Shown piece by piece: positions 31,134 through 38,541 of a stretch of 48,779 bases of DNA. The position numbers were made by a program, and so were the translations under genes. Below the pieces are notes generated by a model, which saw only the letters and a program-made list of their open reading frames with translations, was not told the DNA's origin and did no database searches. Source of the DNA: a virus; the IMG/VR virus record IMGVR_UViG_3300025853_000145, positions 1 through 48,779 of that record. The stretch is one strand, 5' to 3'. How positions within the stretch are numbered: the first letter of the stretch is position 1; each line of letters begins with the position of its first letter.

Positions 31134-32146
31134 TGGACTTTTTACAAGATATCGTAAAAGAAATAGGCGATGACTACACAAAACTTGCATCAGATATTGA
31201 CGAAACCGAAACTTATGTGGACACAGGTTCGTACATTTTTAACGGACTTGTTTCAGGTAGTATATTTGGCGGTGTATCTGGGAATAAGATTACTGCCATT
31301 GCTGGTGAGTCTAGTACTGGAAAAACTTTTTTTAGCCTCGCAGTGGTTAAGAATTTTCTGGACTCTAATCCTGATGGATATTGCTTGTATTTTGATACTG
31401 AGGCAGCTGTCAATAAGTCACTCCTAGAAAATCGTGGTGTTGATTTGAATCGAGTTGTTGTTGTCAACGTTGTGACGATTGAAGAGTTTCGTAGTAAAGC
31501 ACTCAAGGCTGTAGATATATACTTAAAAAAACCTGAAGATGAACGTAAACCTTGTATGTTTGTGTTAGACTCTTTAGGGATGCTCTCTACAGAGAAAGAA
31601 ATTACTGACGCACTGAATGACAAACAAGTTCGTGACATGACTAAATCTCAACTAGTCAAAGGTGCTTTTAGGATGTTAACTCTGAAGTTGGGTCAGGCAA
31701 ACATTCCAATGATTGTAACCAATCATACCTATGATGTTATCGGTTCTTATGTTCCTACGAAAGAAATGGGTGGAGGTAGTGGTCTCAAATATGCTGCGTC
31801 TACAATTATCTATTTGTCTAAGAAAAAGGAGAAAGATGGAACGGAAGTTATTGGAAATCTTATCAAGGCAAAGACTGCTAAGTCACGTTTAAGTAAGGAG
31901 AATAAAGAGGTTACTATTCGTCTTTTCTATGATGAACGAGGACTTGACAAATATTATGGTCTCTTGGAACTTGGTGAACTCGGTGGGATGTGGAAAAATG
32001 TTGCCGGACGATATGATCTTGGAGACGGAAAGAAAATTTACGCCAAGGCTATTATGAAAGATCCAGAACAATATTTCACACCAGAAGTGATGGAGAAACT
32101 GGATCAAATTGCGAGAGAGGAGTTTAGTTATGGTTCAGGTGTATGA
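31133..32146 (+). CDS. uvsX: RecA-like recombinase UvsX
   Basis: Strand-exchange protein for recombination-dependent replication; 337 residues (T4 UvsX is 391). Walker A GESSTGKTFF lies near residue 57 and Walker B FVLDSLGML near 145. The L2 region VTNHTYDVIGSYVPTKEMGGGSGLKYAAS is typical of UvsX. Two adjacent ATGs (31130, 31133) overlap the gp43 stop; I prefer the second, which gives MDFLQDIVKEIG. The last 17 bases overlap the next gene. Confidence 0.96.
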   Translation: MDFLQDIVKEIGDDYTKLASDIDETETYVDTGSYIFNGLVSGSIFGGVSGNKITAIAGESSTGKTFFSLAVVKNFLDSNPDGYCLYFDTEAAVNKSLLENRGVDLNRVVVVNVVTIEEFRSKALKAVDIYLKKPEDERKPCMFVLDSLGMLSTEKEITDALNDKQVRDMTKSQLVKGAFRMLTLKLGQANIPMIVTNHTYDVIGSYVPTKEMGGGSGLKYAASTIIYLSKKKEKDGTEVIGNLIKAKTAKSRLSKENKEVTIRLFYDERGLDKYYGLLELGELGGMWKNVAGRYDLGDGKKIYAKAIMKDPEQYFTPEVMEKLDQIAREEFSYGSGV

Positions 32147-32645
32147 TAGTTTACTTTCTAAAGAAGTATGTCATTATTTGATTGAATTGATTGATAAGAG
32201 TGAGAATCAAGAGTTTGTAAATGAAGATTATAAGCCCTGTTTCACACAACTCAATATTAATAATCATCACCCAGAGGTAGTTAAATCATTAATACCTTAT
32301 GTTAGAAATGTATATCAGAAATATATTGATGATACCAAGAGTAAATATCTTCCAAAATTAAAGTTTTTGGAAGAATTTCGTATCAAAAGGTATAATGTTG
32401 GTGGAGAGGAGAGATTTGATGAACATGTTGATGTTATAGATCACGCATCAGCTAGAAGAGTCGTTGCTTTCCTTTTCTATCTCAACGATAATGATGGATT
32501 AACAAAGTTTACCGATAGGTTTGAGGTCACTCCTAAAGAAGGTAGAGTTGTTGTATTTCCACCCACTTGGGAATATCCACATTCTGGACTACCACCAAAA
32601 AATAAAACCAAGTACATCATGAGCACTTATATTCACTATGGATAA
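32130..32645 (+). CDS. 2-oxoglutarate/Fe(II)-dependent oxygenase
   Basis: 171 residues from ATG 32130 with GAGAGAGG upstream. The double-stranded beta-helix metal triad is clear: H99-x-D101 (DEHVD) and H151 (YPHSG), with K161 as the 2-oxoglutarate carboxylate ligand. RRVVAFLFYLND and GRVVVFPPTWEY are typical of prolyl-4-hydroxylase-type members. Such genes are frequent in cyanophages, with unknown substrate. It lies between uvsX and the replicative helicase, overlapping both, so it is expressed with replication genes. Confidence 0.9.
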   Translation: MVQVYDSLLSKEVCHYLIELIDKSENQEFVNEDYKPCFTQLNINNHHPEVVKSLIPYVRNVYQKYIDDTKSKYLPKLKFLEEFRIKRYNVGGEERFDEHVDVIDHASARRVVAFLFYLNDNDGLTKFTDRFEVTPKEGRVVVFPPTWEYPHSGLPPKNKTKYIMSTYIHYG

Positions 32646-34014
32646 AATCGAGTTTCTTGTTCTTAAGAATCTTTTACACAATGAGGAATATCTTCGTAAA
32701 GTTATTCCCTTTTTGAAGAGTGAATATTTTCAGGATTACAATCAAAAGATTGTCTACGAAGAAATTTTTGATTTTGTATCTCAATACAATGAAGTTCCCA
32801 CAAAAGAAATTTTATCTATTGAGATTGAAAAGAGAAAGGATATTAATGAAACTTCATTCAAAGAACTTTGTCATCTTATTGATAATCTTGATGATCAACC
32901 AGTAGAATTTGAGTGGTTGGTTGATACAACTGAAAAGTGGTGTAGAGATAGAGCAATCTATATTGCTCTTCTCGAATCAATTTCAATCGCTGATGGTAAT
33001 GTAAAAGAAAAAACTCCCGACTCTATTCCATCTATTCTTTCAGATGCTCTTGCTGTTGGTTTTGATAATCATGTTGGTCATGATTATCTTGAAGACTATG
33101 AAAATCGATTCCGAGTATATACTACCAAAGAAGAGAGAGTTGAATTTGATCTAGACTACTTTAATAAGATCACAAAAGGTGGACTTCCAAATAAGACATT
33201 GAATATCGCTCTTGCTGGAACTGGTGTAGGTAAATCTCTTTTCATGTGTCATGTTGCATCATCTGTATTGATGCAAGGGAAAAATGTTCTCTATATTACT
33301 ATGGAGATGGCAGAGGAAAAGATTGCTGAACGTATTGACGCTAATCTCTTGAATGTGAATATTCAAGAGATATCAGAACTTCCCAAACAAGTTTTTGAGA
33401 CTAAGGTTAATAACTTAGCTAAGAAAACTCAAGGAACTCTAATTATCAAAGAATACCCAACAGCATCTGCACACAGTGGACACTTTAAGTCACTTCTCAA
33501 TGAACTTGCACTTAAGAAGTCATTTAGACCTGATATTATTTTCATTGATTACCTTAATATTTGTGCTTCCAGCAGGTATAGGGGAAACAGCACTGTCAAT
33601 TCATATAGCTATATTAAAGCTATTGCTGAAGAACTTAGAGGCCTGGCTGTCGAGTTTCAAGTCCCTATCGTATCTGCCACCCAGACCACTCGTTCTGGTT
33701 TTGGTAACTCTGATGTTGACCTTACTGACACTAGTGAGTCCTTTGGTCTCCCTGCTACTGCTGATCTTATGTTTGCCCTTATTTCGACTGATGAGCTCGA
33801 GTCCTTGGGACAGATACTTGTAAAACAATTGAAGAATCGTTACAATGATCCCACAACATATAAAAGATTTGTGATCGGTATTGATCGAGCAAAAATGAGA
33901 TTGTATGATTGTGAACAGTCCGCTCAAGAAGATCTTCTTGACAATAAGAAGGAGGAAGAGTATACTTATGAAGACCAAAAACCCAAGAAATCATTTGAAG
34001 GATTCAAGTTCTAA
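32638..34014 (+). CDS. gp41: Replicative DNA helicase gp41
   Basis: Hexameric DnaB-type helicase that works with primase gp61; 458 residues (T4 gp41 is 475). An N-terminal helical domain (about 1-150) precedes the RecA-like motor: Walker A AGTGVGKSLF at about 190-199, LYITMEMAEEKIAERIDANLL (H1a), IIFIDYLNI (Walker B) and VSATQTTRSG (H3). A charged C-terminal tail follows. It overlaps the oxygenase by eight bases and the next gene by one. Confidence 0.96.
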   Translation: MDKIEFLVLKNLLHNEEYLRKVIPFLKSEYFQDYNQKIVYEEIFDFVSQYNEVPTKEILSIEIEKRKDINETSFKELCHLIDNLDDQPVEFEWLVDTTEKWCRDRAIYIALLESISIADGNVKEKTPDSIPSILSDALAVGFDNHVGHDYLEDYENRFRVYTTKEERVEFDLDYFNKITKGGLPNKTLNIALAGTGVGKSLFMCHVASSVLMQGKNVLYITMEMAEEKIAERIDANLLNVNIQEISELPKQVFETKVNNLAKKTQGTLIIKEYPTASAHSGHFKSLLNELALKKSFRPDIIFIDYLNICASSRYRGNSTVNSYSYIKAIAEELRGLAVEFQVPIVSATQTTRSGFGNSDVDLTDTSESFGLPATADLMFALISTDELESLGQILVKQLKNRYNDPTTYKRFVIGIDRAKMRLYDCEQSAQEDLLDNKKEEEYTYEDQKPKKSFEGFKF

Positions 34015-34262
34015 TGTATTCTGTATTCAACCCACTTGGTGAAAAAATTGCTGACTGTGGTTCTCTCAGAGATGCTACTAATCTTGTCGGCATGAGAAAT
34101 GCTAGATGGGATGGACATTACTATCAGTTCAAACCAGACTATCAAACAATTGATTTGGAACCATTTCCACAAAATCAACTTCCAACTATTACAATTGGGG
34201 GACAAGAAATCCCCATTCAACAAAAACTACCAAACACACAACAAGAACCACTAGACCTATGA
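34014..34262 (+). CDS. Small protein downstream of gp41
   Basis: 82 residues, coupled to gp41 by TAATG. YSVFNPLGEKIADCGSLRDATNLVGMRNARWDGHYYQ forms a compact N-terminal half. The C-terminal 40 residues are Pro/Gln-rich and probably disordered. No known motif. Confidence 0.78.
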   Translation: MYSVFNPLGEKIADCGSLRDATNLVGMRNARWDGHYYQFKPDYQTIDLEPFPQNQLPTITIGGQEIPIQQKLPNTQQEPLDL

Positions 34263-34666
34263 GCAACGTTGACACCCAAAAGTATGTTGAATTTGTCGAT
34301 GCGGTCACGTCGCAACCGTCAAAAGACCACGAAGCGTTTATCTATCGTCTTGAAGAACTCGAAGGTGAAGAGTTTCCTGCCGAGCGACTTCTTACTGCAT
34401 CTGTAGGTATGTCTGCCGAAGCAGGTGAGTTTACTGAAGTTGTCAAGAAGATTATCTTTCAAGGCAAACCTGTTAATGAAGAGAACCTATTTCATCTGAA
34501 ACGTGAACTGGGTGACATCATGTGGTATGTTGCACAAGCATGTATTGGTCTTAATACATCTATTGATGAGATTATGGAGATGAATGTTGAGAAACTGAGG
34601 TCTCGTTATCCTGGTGGTGAGTTTTCTGTAAAGAACTCCGAAGTCCGTAAAGAGGGAGACCTGTGA
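34259..34666 (+). CDS. mazG: MazG-like nucleotide pyrophosphohydrolase
   Basis: 135 residues. The all-alpha NTP pyrophosphatase site has the EAGEFTEVVKK helix (E-x-x-E) and the KRELGDIMWY helix (E-x-x-D), which together bind Mg. Cyanophage MazG is proposed to hydrolyse dGTP/dCTP or alarmone-type nucleotides to recycle host material. It overlaps both neighbours by four bases (ATGA, GTGA). The last 28 codons recur in altered form at 34976-35062. Confidence 0.93.
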   Translation: MSNVDTQKYVEFVDAVTSQPSKDHEAFIYRLEELEGEEFPAERLLTASVGMSAEAGEFTEVVKKIIFQGKPVNEENLFHLKRELGDIMWYVAQACIGLNTSIDEIMEMNVEKLRSRYPGGEFSVKNSEVRKEGDL

Positions 34667-34986
34667 TTAAAAAGTATTATCTCAAAGACCTGGATGTTTC
34701 ACAACTTCCACTTCTTGTGAGAGAGAATATTGAAAGATACAAAGACGGCACCGGCAATGGTGCTCCAGTTGAAATGGTGGGTTATTTAGATAACCGTGTA
34801 GAACCATCTGCTAATGACAAGGGAGAATATTTTACAATGTGGATTTTATCTGCTGATAACAAAAATTTTTCTAATGAATCATCTAATCATTACTGGTTTT
34901 GTTTGGTCAAAACACCATGGGTATCACCACGCATCGACAAATATCTTGAAAACATTCTAATTACTAAGGATGGAGATGAATGTTGA
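34663..34986 (+). CDS. Unknown protein between mazG and its duplicated tail
   Basis: 107 residues, GTG start overlapping the mazG stop. KKYYLKDLDVSQLPLLVRENIERYKDGTGNGAPVEMVGYLDN, then GEYFTMWILSADNKNFS and HYWFCLVKTPWVSP. An alpha+beta protein with many aromatics and no catalytic motif. Its last 17 bases run into the mazG-tail copy, so it seems to have been inserted or captured between two copies of that tail. Confidence 0.78.
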   Translation: MIKKYYLKDLDVSQLPLLVRENIERYKDGTGNGAPVEMVGYLDNRVEPSANDKGEYFTMWILSADNKNFSNESSNHYWFCLVKTPWVSPRIDKYLENILITKDGDEC

Positions 34987-35062
34987 GAAACTAGTATCAC
35001 GTTATCCTGGTGGTAACTTTGATGTCCACTATTCTGAAAACCGTAAAGAGGGTGATGTGTGA
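34976..35062 (+). pseudogene. Duplicated 3' end of mazG (remnant)
   Basis: The 29 codons from ATG 34976 to TGA 35062 encode a 28-residue copy of the MazG tail at 34580-34666: MNVEKL-x-SRYPGG-x-F-x-V...SE-x-RKEGD. Similarity extends six bases upstream (ATGGAG). Rest of mazG is absent. Differences at many positions keep the frame and most residues, so this is an old copy, possibly the end of a lost second mazG. Each copy ends at a GTG start of the next gene. Confidence 0.8.
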
Positions 35063-35412
35063 TAAGAATTAAACTCGTTGGTATTAAATTTCTTCAATCT
35101 TTTTGGGCTTGTATTTTTTGTATGGGCGGCGGCATTAGTATCTACCACATCACAGTTGCATCAAAAACTGGATTGATTGGTGCCATCGGGGTATTTGGGA
35201 CATCATTTCTTCCCGAATCATATTCTAATTGGAAAAGTAATATTACATTTACTTTCTTCACCACATTCATTGCAGATATTATCATAGTTCCTACACATTA
35301 TGGACCAATATGGATGGAAGCACTTTGTACTGGAATACTTTCTTCCATCTTTGCTGCTCTAACAATTTATGTTAGACACTTTATTAAAACAATCAGGCAA
35401 ACTTATGACTAA
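35059..35412 (+). CDS. Small membrane protein
   Basis: 117 residues, GTG start overlapping the stop of the mazG-tail remnant. Three hydrophobic segments suggest membrane spans: about residues 10-32 (FLQSFWACIFCMGGGISIY), 58-82 (FTFFTTFIADIIIV) and 92-112 (LCTGILSSIFAALTIYV). No lysis or transport motif. A holin role is possible for a protein of this size but unsupported by context. Confidence 0.78.
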   Translation: MIRIKLVGIKFLQSFWACIFCMGGGISIYHITVASKTGLIGAIGVFGTSFLPESYSNWKSNITFTFFTTFIADIIIVPTHYGPIWMEALCTGILSSIFAALTIYVRHFIKTIRQTYD

Positions 35413-35587
35413 AAAAGTAACACTAGAAATGTCTGTATATCAGGCAGCTGCAATTCGTGAATCATTATTTCAAGACACAAAGGGATATACATACGATGTA
35501 ACTTGTGTTCCGGAAAGAGTTGTTCAAATTCGTGAAGGAATTGTTAGTATCGATAATCAACTTGAAGAAATTCTCAAAGAGGACTAA
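35405..35587 (+). CDS. Small helical protein
   Basis: 60 residues from ATG 35405, overlapping the membrane-protein stop by eight bases. MTKKVTLEMSVYQAAAIRESLFQDTKGY then a helical EGIVSIDNQLEEILKED. Unrecognised; a helical-hairpin regulator or binding protein would fit the pattern. Coupled to the next gene by TAATG. Confidence 0.75.
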   Translation: MTKKVTLEMSVYQAAAIRESLFQDTKGYTYDVTCVPERVVQIREGIVSIDNQLEEILKED

Positions 35588-36309
35588 TGGCAGCACTTGT
35601 TTGTAACTTACCTTCTGTTGAAGTCTGGGTAAGGAAGGAATATCTAACTGACCATCAAAGTGGTCACGGTGAGTTTGTGAAAGGAGTTTGGGTTTCTGCA
35701 AAGTCTATTCCTGGAAGAGCGTTTTATTTTGAAACATATCTTCCTGAGTATGGTGCAATGTATGATAAATTACCTATCAGTGCATTTTTGTCAGACCCAG
35801 AAACACCTGATCCTGATATGAGTTTACATAATCTTCAGTTCTGGAACTGTATGGATTATGGTGTAGTTGCTGTTCAAAAGCAATTCATTGGATCTATGGA
35901 TTATGAAGTTTATACCAGAGATCATGGAACTATGCGTGGAACTTATATCTGTACTCTAGATAATTATCATCAAGATCCTGATGTTATAGATTATGCAACA
36001 TCAGAGAATCCTGCGGAACACAAGTCTCATAATCTAATTGAACTTGTGAACGGTCAGTATTGTCTGTATCCTAATAATAGAACTAGGATTTATGATAATA
36101 GTTTGACACCACCAGAGCCTAAGACCCCAGACTTCAAAGTTTCAACCAAATACTATCAGGTTGAGAATGGGTATGATAGAATGGGACTTGGAGATCAGGA
36201 ATCTTATTTCTGGAAAACTTCTAAAGAAAGAACTGAAATTATCAGTGATTTTAATGAAACAATTAAAGATCTTGAATCAAATGCACCTGATTATGGAGTA
36301 GGAAAATGA
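35587..36309 (+). CDS. Conserved protein of unknown function
   Basis: 240 residues, start overlapping the previous stop. Rich in aromatic residues and Pro: VEVWVRKEYLTDHQSGHGEFVKGVWVSAKSIPGRAFYFETYLPEYGAMYDKLPISAF, then NLQFWNCMDYG and MRGTYICTLDNYH. Beta-rich with no obvious catalytic site. The C-terminal 60 residues are charged. I have seen similar hypothetical proteins in cyanophage accessory regions but cannot name a family. Confidence 0.8.
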   Translation: MAALVCNLPSVEVWVRKEYLTDHQSGHGEFVKGVWVSAKSIPGRAFYFETYLPEYGAMYDKLPISAFLSDPETPDPDMSLHNLQFWNCMDYGVVAVQKQFIGSMDYEVYTRDHGTMRGTYICTLDNYHQDPDVIDYATSENPAEHKSHNLIELVNGQYCLYPNNRTRIYDNSLTPPEPKTPDFKVSTKYYQVENGYDRMGLGDQESYFWKTSKERTEIISDFNETIKDLESNAPDYGVGK

Positions 36310-36530
36310 AATTTGAGATTACAGTAGAAGATTATCAAAAAGCAGGAGAGGAGTTTTGGCCTAAGTATTGGTATGTTGCCAAAGAATTAGGTGAAAATGC
36401 TAAAGCCGAAGAAATTTTGAAAGTTATGGAATCTCTTGCCGGTGTTGCGATGAAACAAAAATCTGAAGATAAGATTGGTCCATTTGGATTTAATAAAAAA
36501 AATGATACGGTAAATTCTGATGAGTGCTGA
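36306..36530 (+). CDS. Small helical protein
   Basis: 74 residues, ATGA overlap with the preceding gene. MKFEITVEDYQKAGEEFWPKYWYVAKELGENAKAEEILKVMESLAGVAMKQK is almost entirely helical, with a disordered tail. No recognisable motif. It overlaps the next gene by 11 bases. Confidence 0.75.
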   Translation: MKFEITVEDYQKAGEEFWPKYWYVAKELGENAKAEEILKVMESLAGVAMKQKSEDKIGPFGFNKKNDTVNSDEC

Positions 36531-36819
36531 ACCTGAAAATAAACGAAAACCAAAACTATCTGATTCTTTTGGTGGTACAGTAGAAAAAAATATTCCTGAT
36601 GATGTTGAGTGGATTGATGATATTTTCTATATCAAGAAGACAAGATTTGGTCTTTATACATCTATTTTGAAGGAACCTCTTGGTCAACATTTTATTACTG
36701 GACCAACATATGAATCAGTATTAAATGTTTCTCGTTGGCATCTCAAGTGTTTGGAAGAGGGTACACTTCATCTATACACTAGAGTTGTAAATTCTGGTGT
36801 TGTTGGTGGCAAGTTGTAA
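36520..36819 (+). CDS. Small protein of unknown function
   Basis: 99 residues. A disordered basic N-terminus (EPENKRKPKLSDSFGG) precedes DDVEWIDDIFYIKKTRFGLYTSILKEPLGQHFITGPTYESVLNVSRWHLKCLEEGTL. It is the last gene of the accessory group that started after gp41; a late promoter and a structural gene follow. Unrecognised. Confidence 0.75.
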   Translation: MSAEPENKRKPKLSDSFGGTVEKNIPDDVEWIDDIFYIKKTRFGLYTSILKEPLGQHFITGPTYESVLNVSRWHLKCLEEGTLHLYTRVVNSGVVGGKL

Positions 36820-36853
36820 TATATGATTTGAATGACTGGGAGAGAAGAGATTG

Positions 36854-36861
36854 TATAAATA
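36854..36861 (+). promoter_or_regulatory. Late promoter TATAAATA
   Basis: Perfect late motif 27 bases before the ATG at 36888. It marks the switch from early accessory genes to late virion-type genes. Confidence 0.72.
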
Positions 36862-36887
36862 AGAAAAGGTAATCGTGTAGTAAGAAA

Positions 36888-38369
36888 ATGTCTGCAGATC
36901 TTCGTGGTATTCTTGAAGCCTATAGTGCTGTCTATGACAACGATGTAAAAGAAACTCTGAATTCATTTCATGATGAAGTTACAGACATGGATCTCTCACT
37001 GATTAGTGAAAGAGAATTATCTGATATTGCAGAGGAAGCACTTCAGGAACTTTTTGAAGAAGGATATTCATTGTTTGAATCGGAGATCATTCTTGAGGAT
37101 GTGATTGTTGAAGCTAGTTCTTATATGACCGCTATGATGAAAGGTCAGAATAAGTATAGAAAACAACAGAAGAGGCAAGAAAAGATTGATAGGGTTAAGG
37201 GTGCTATCAAGGGTGCCCTTGATACGGCAAAGATGAAAGCATCTACTGGAGCTGTTAAGGCATACGGAGCTTACAGAAAGGCTAAACAAGCAGCTGATGA
37301 TAAAGCTAGAAGAACATCTCAAACCGCTAAGAATGTTTCAGCACAAACTTCTAGAAAGGCTTCTGAGGCTAAGGCTCAAGTTAAGTCTGGACTGAAAGGA
37401 ATGATTCGTAAGGCAGCTGAGAGAGTTGCTTCTGGAGCTTCTAAAGTTGCTAAGAGAATGACTGAAGGTAAAGATTCTTCATATCTTGAGACAGATATGA
37501 AGAAGAGGCAGGAGAATAACGAGAAGGCTCGTAAGGAAATGGCAAAGGTGAAGGGTCAGAAGAACCCACATTTTGAAGAAGTATCACAAATCCGTAAGGG
37601 TTGGGGTGATGCTTACAGATCCATCTATGAGAAGAAGCTTGACCCCGTAGGTAAGGAAGATGGTGATGTAGACAATGATGGTGACGAGGATTCTTCAGAC
37701 GAGTATCTGATGAAGCGTCGTAAGGCCATTGGTAAGGCAATGGGTAAGAAGAAAGAGAAAGTTGAAGAGGGTATGAAGCCTTATCCTGCTGAGAAAGTTG
37801 CCCGTAAGCGTGAAGCAGTTAAGAAGAAGGAAGACATCCACGTTGCACGTGGTGAATACGACCAGGCAGACAAGCAGTATAAGCGTGGTGTTGCTCTTGC
37901 CTTCAAGAAAAAGATGAAGAATGAAGAGTTTGAAGACTTTGATCAGATGTTTGATTCTCTGATTGAAGAGGGTTATACAAAGTCTGAAGCTCTTCAGATC
38001 ATGACTCAGATAGCACTTGATGAGGATTCACGTCGTACCAGTAATAAACAACAAACTGCTCGTGTAAAGGCTAACATTAAGTCTTTTGGAAGTAACTATA
38101 CTCCTCCTAGTAATTATGATCCTGATGCTAATCGTGGTCAAGGAGAAGTTGTTACTCGTAAACAGATGGAGAAGAAGCGTCGTAAAGCACTTCGTCAAGA
38201 AGATTATGTAAATGAAGCACAAGCAGCAAGAAACAACCCTGAAAAGTATGAGAGAGAGCAGGCAAAGAAATCTGCTCCTGTTCGTGGAGAAAGAACTCCT
38301 ATGCCACCAAGAGGTGATAAGCGTAGAGAGGACTTTGAGAAGTGGTATGCTAAACAGATGGGTCGCTGA
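36888..38369 (+). CDS. Large charged virion-type protein with EF-hand-like loop
   Basis: 493 residues. The N-terminal 80 residues are acidic and helical. A long Lys/Ala-rich helical region follows (about 90-215, KGAIKGALDTAKMKAS...AYRKAKQAADDKARR), resembling a DNA-binding or internal head protein. At about 255-275, DPVGKEDGDVDNDGDEDSSDEY contains an EF-hand type calcium loop (D-x-D-x-D-G). The C-terminal half is basic and repeats the RKAIGKAMGKKKEKVEEGM style. It has a late promoter and its own terminator. A structural or DNA-condensing role is inferred; I cannot equate it with a T4 gene. Confidence 0.8.
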   Translation: MSADLRGILEAYSAVYDNDVKETLNSFHDEVTDMDLSLISERELSDIAEEALQELFEEGYSLFESEIILEDVIVEASSYMTAMMKGQNKYRKQQKRQEKIDRVKGAIKGALDTAKMKASTGAVKAYGAYRKAKQAADDKARRTSQTAKNVSAQTSRKASEAKAQVKSGLKGMIRKAAERVASGASKVAKRMTEGKDSSYLETDMKKRQENNEKARKEMAKVKGQKNPHFEEVSQIRKGWGDAYRSIYEKKLDPVGKEDGDVDNDGDEDSSDEYLMKRRKAIGKAMGKKKEKVEEGMKPYPAEKVARKREAVKKKEDIHVARGEYDQADKQYKRGVALAFKKKMKNEEFEDFDQMFDSLIEEGYTKSEALQIMTQIALDEDSRRTSNKQQTARVKANIKSFGSNYTPPSNYDPDANRGQGEVVTRKQMEKKRRKALRQEDYVNEAQAARNNPEKYEREQAKKSAPVRGERTPMPPRGDKRREDFEKWYAKQMGR

Positions 38370-38397
38370 TAAATAAGTCGGGAAGTTGACATTCTAG

Positions 38398-38425
38398 CCC
38401 CTTGACTTTTTAGTTGAGGGGTTTT
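38398..38425 (+). terminator. Rho-independent terminator
   Basis: A 9-bp stem CCCCTTGAC / GTTGAGGGG (two G-T pairs) with a six-base loop is followed by four T. It ends the preceding late gene. The stem also contains the -35 box of the tRNA promoter. Confidence 0.85.
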
Positions 38426-38430
38426 ATAAT
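38402..38430 (+). promoter_or_regulatory. Sigma-70-type promoter for tRNA-Ala, nested in the terminator
   Basis: TTGACT at 38402-38407, a 17-base spacer and TATAAT at 38425-38430. Start expected near 38437, five bases before the tRNA. The -35 hexamer lies in the left arm of the terminator stem. Confidence 0.75.
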
Positions 38431-38441
38431 GTTTGATACTT

Positions 38442-38513
38442 GGGGTGTTCGTATAACGGTTATTACTCTGGATTTGCATTCCAGCAATAAGGATTCGATT
38501 TCCTTACACTCCA
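38442..38513 (+). tRNA. tRNA-Ala (anticodon UGC)
   Basis: 72-base cloverleaf folded by eye. The acceptor GGGGTGT / ACACTCC includes a G3-U70 pair, the classic alanine identity element, with A73. The D arm GTA / TAC has A14, GG and A21. Anticodon stem CTGGA / TCCAG has loop TTTGCAT, anticodon TGC at 38475-38477. The variable loop has four bases. The T arm is AAGGA / TCCTT with loop TTCGATT. CCA is not encoded (TTC follows). Promoter lies immediately upstream. Confidence 0.93.
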
Positions 38514-38541
38514 TTCTAAATACTCAAAAAGTATTAATAAA

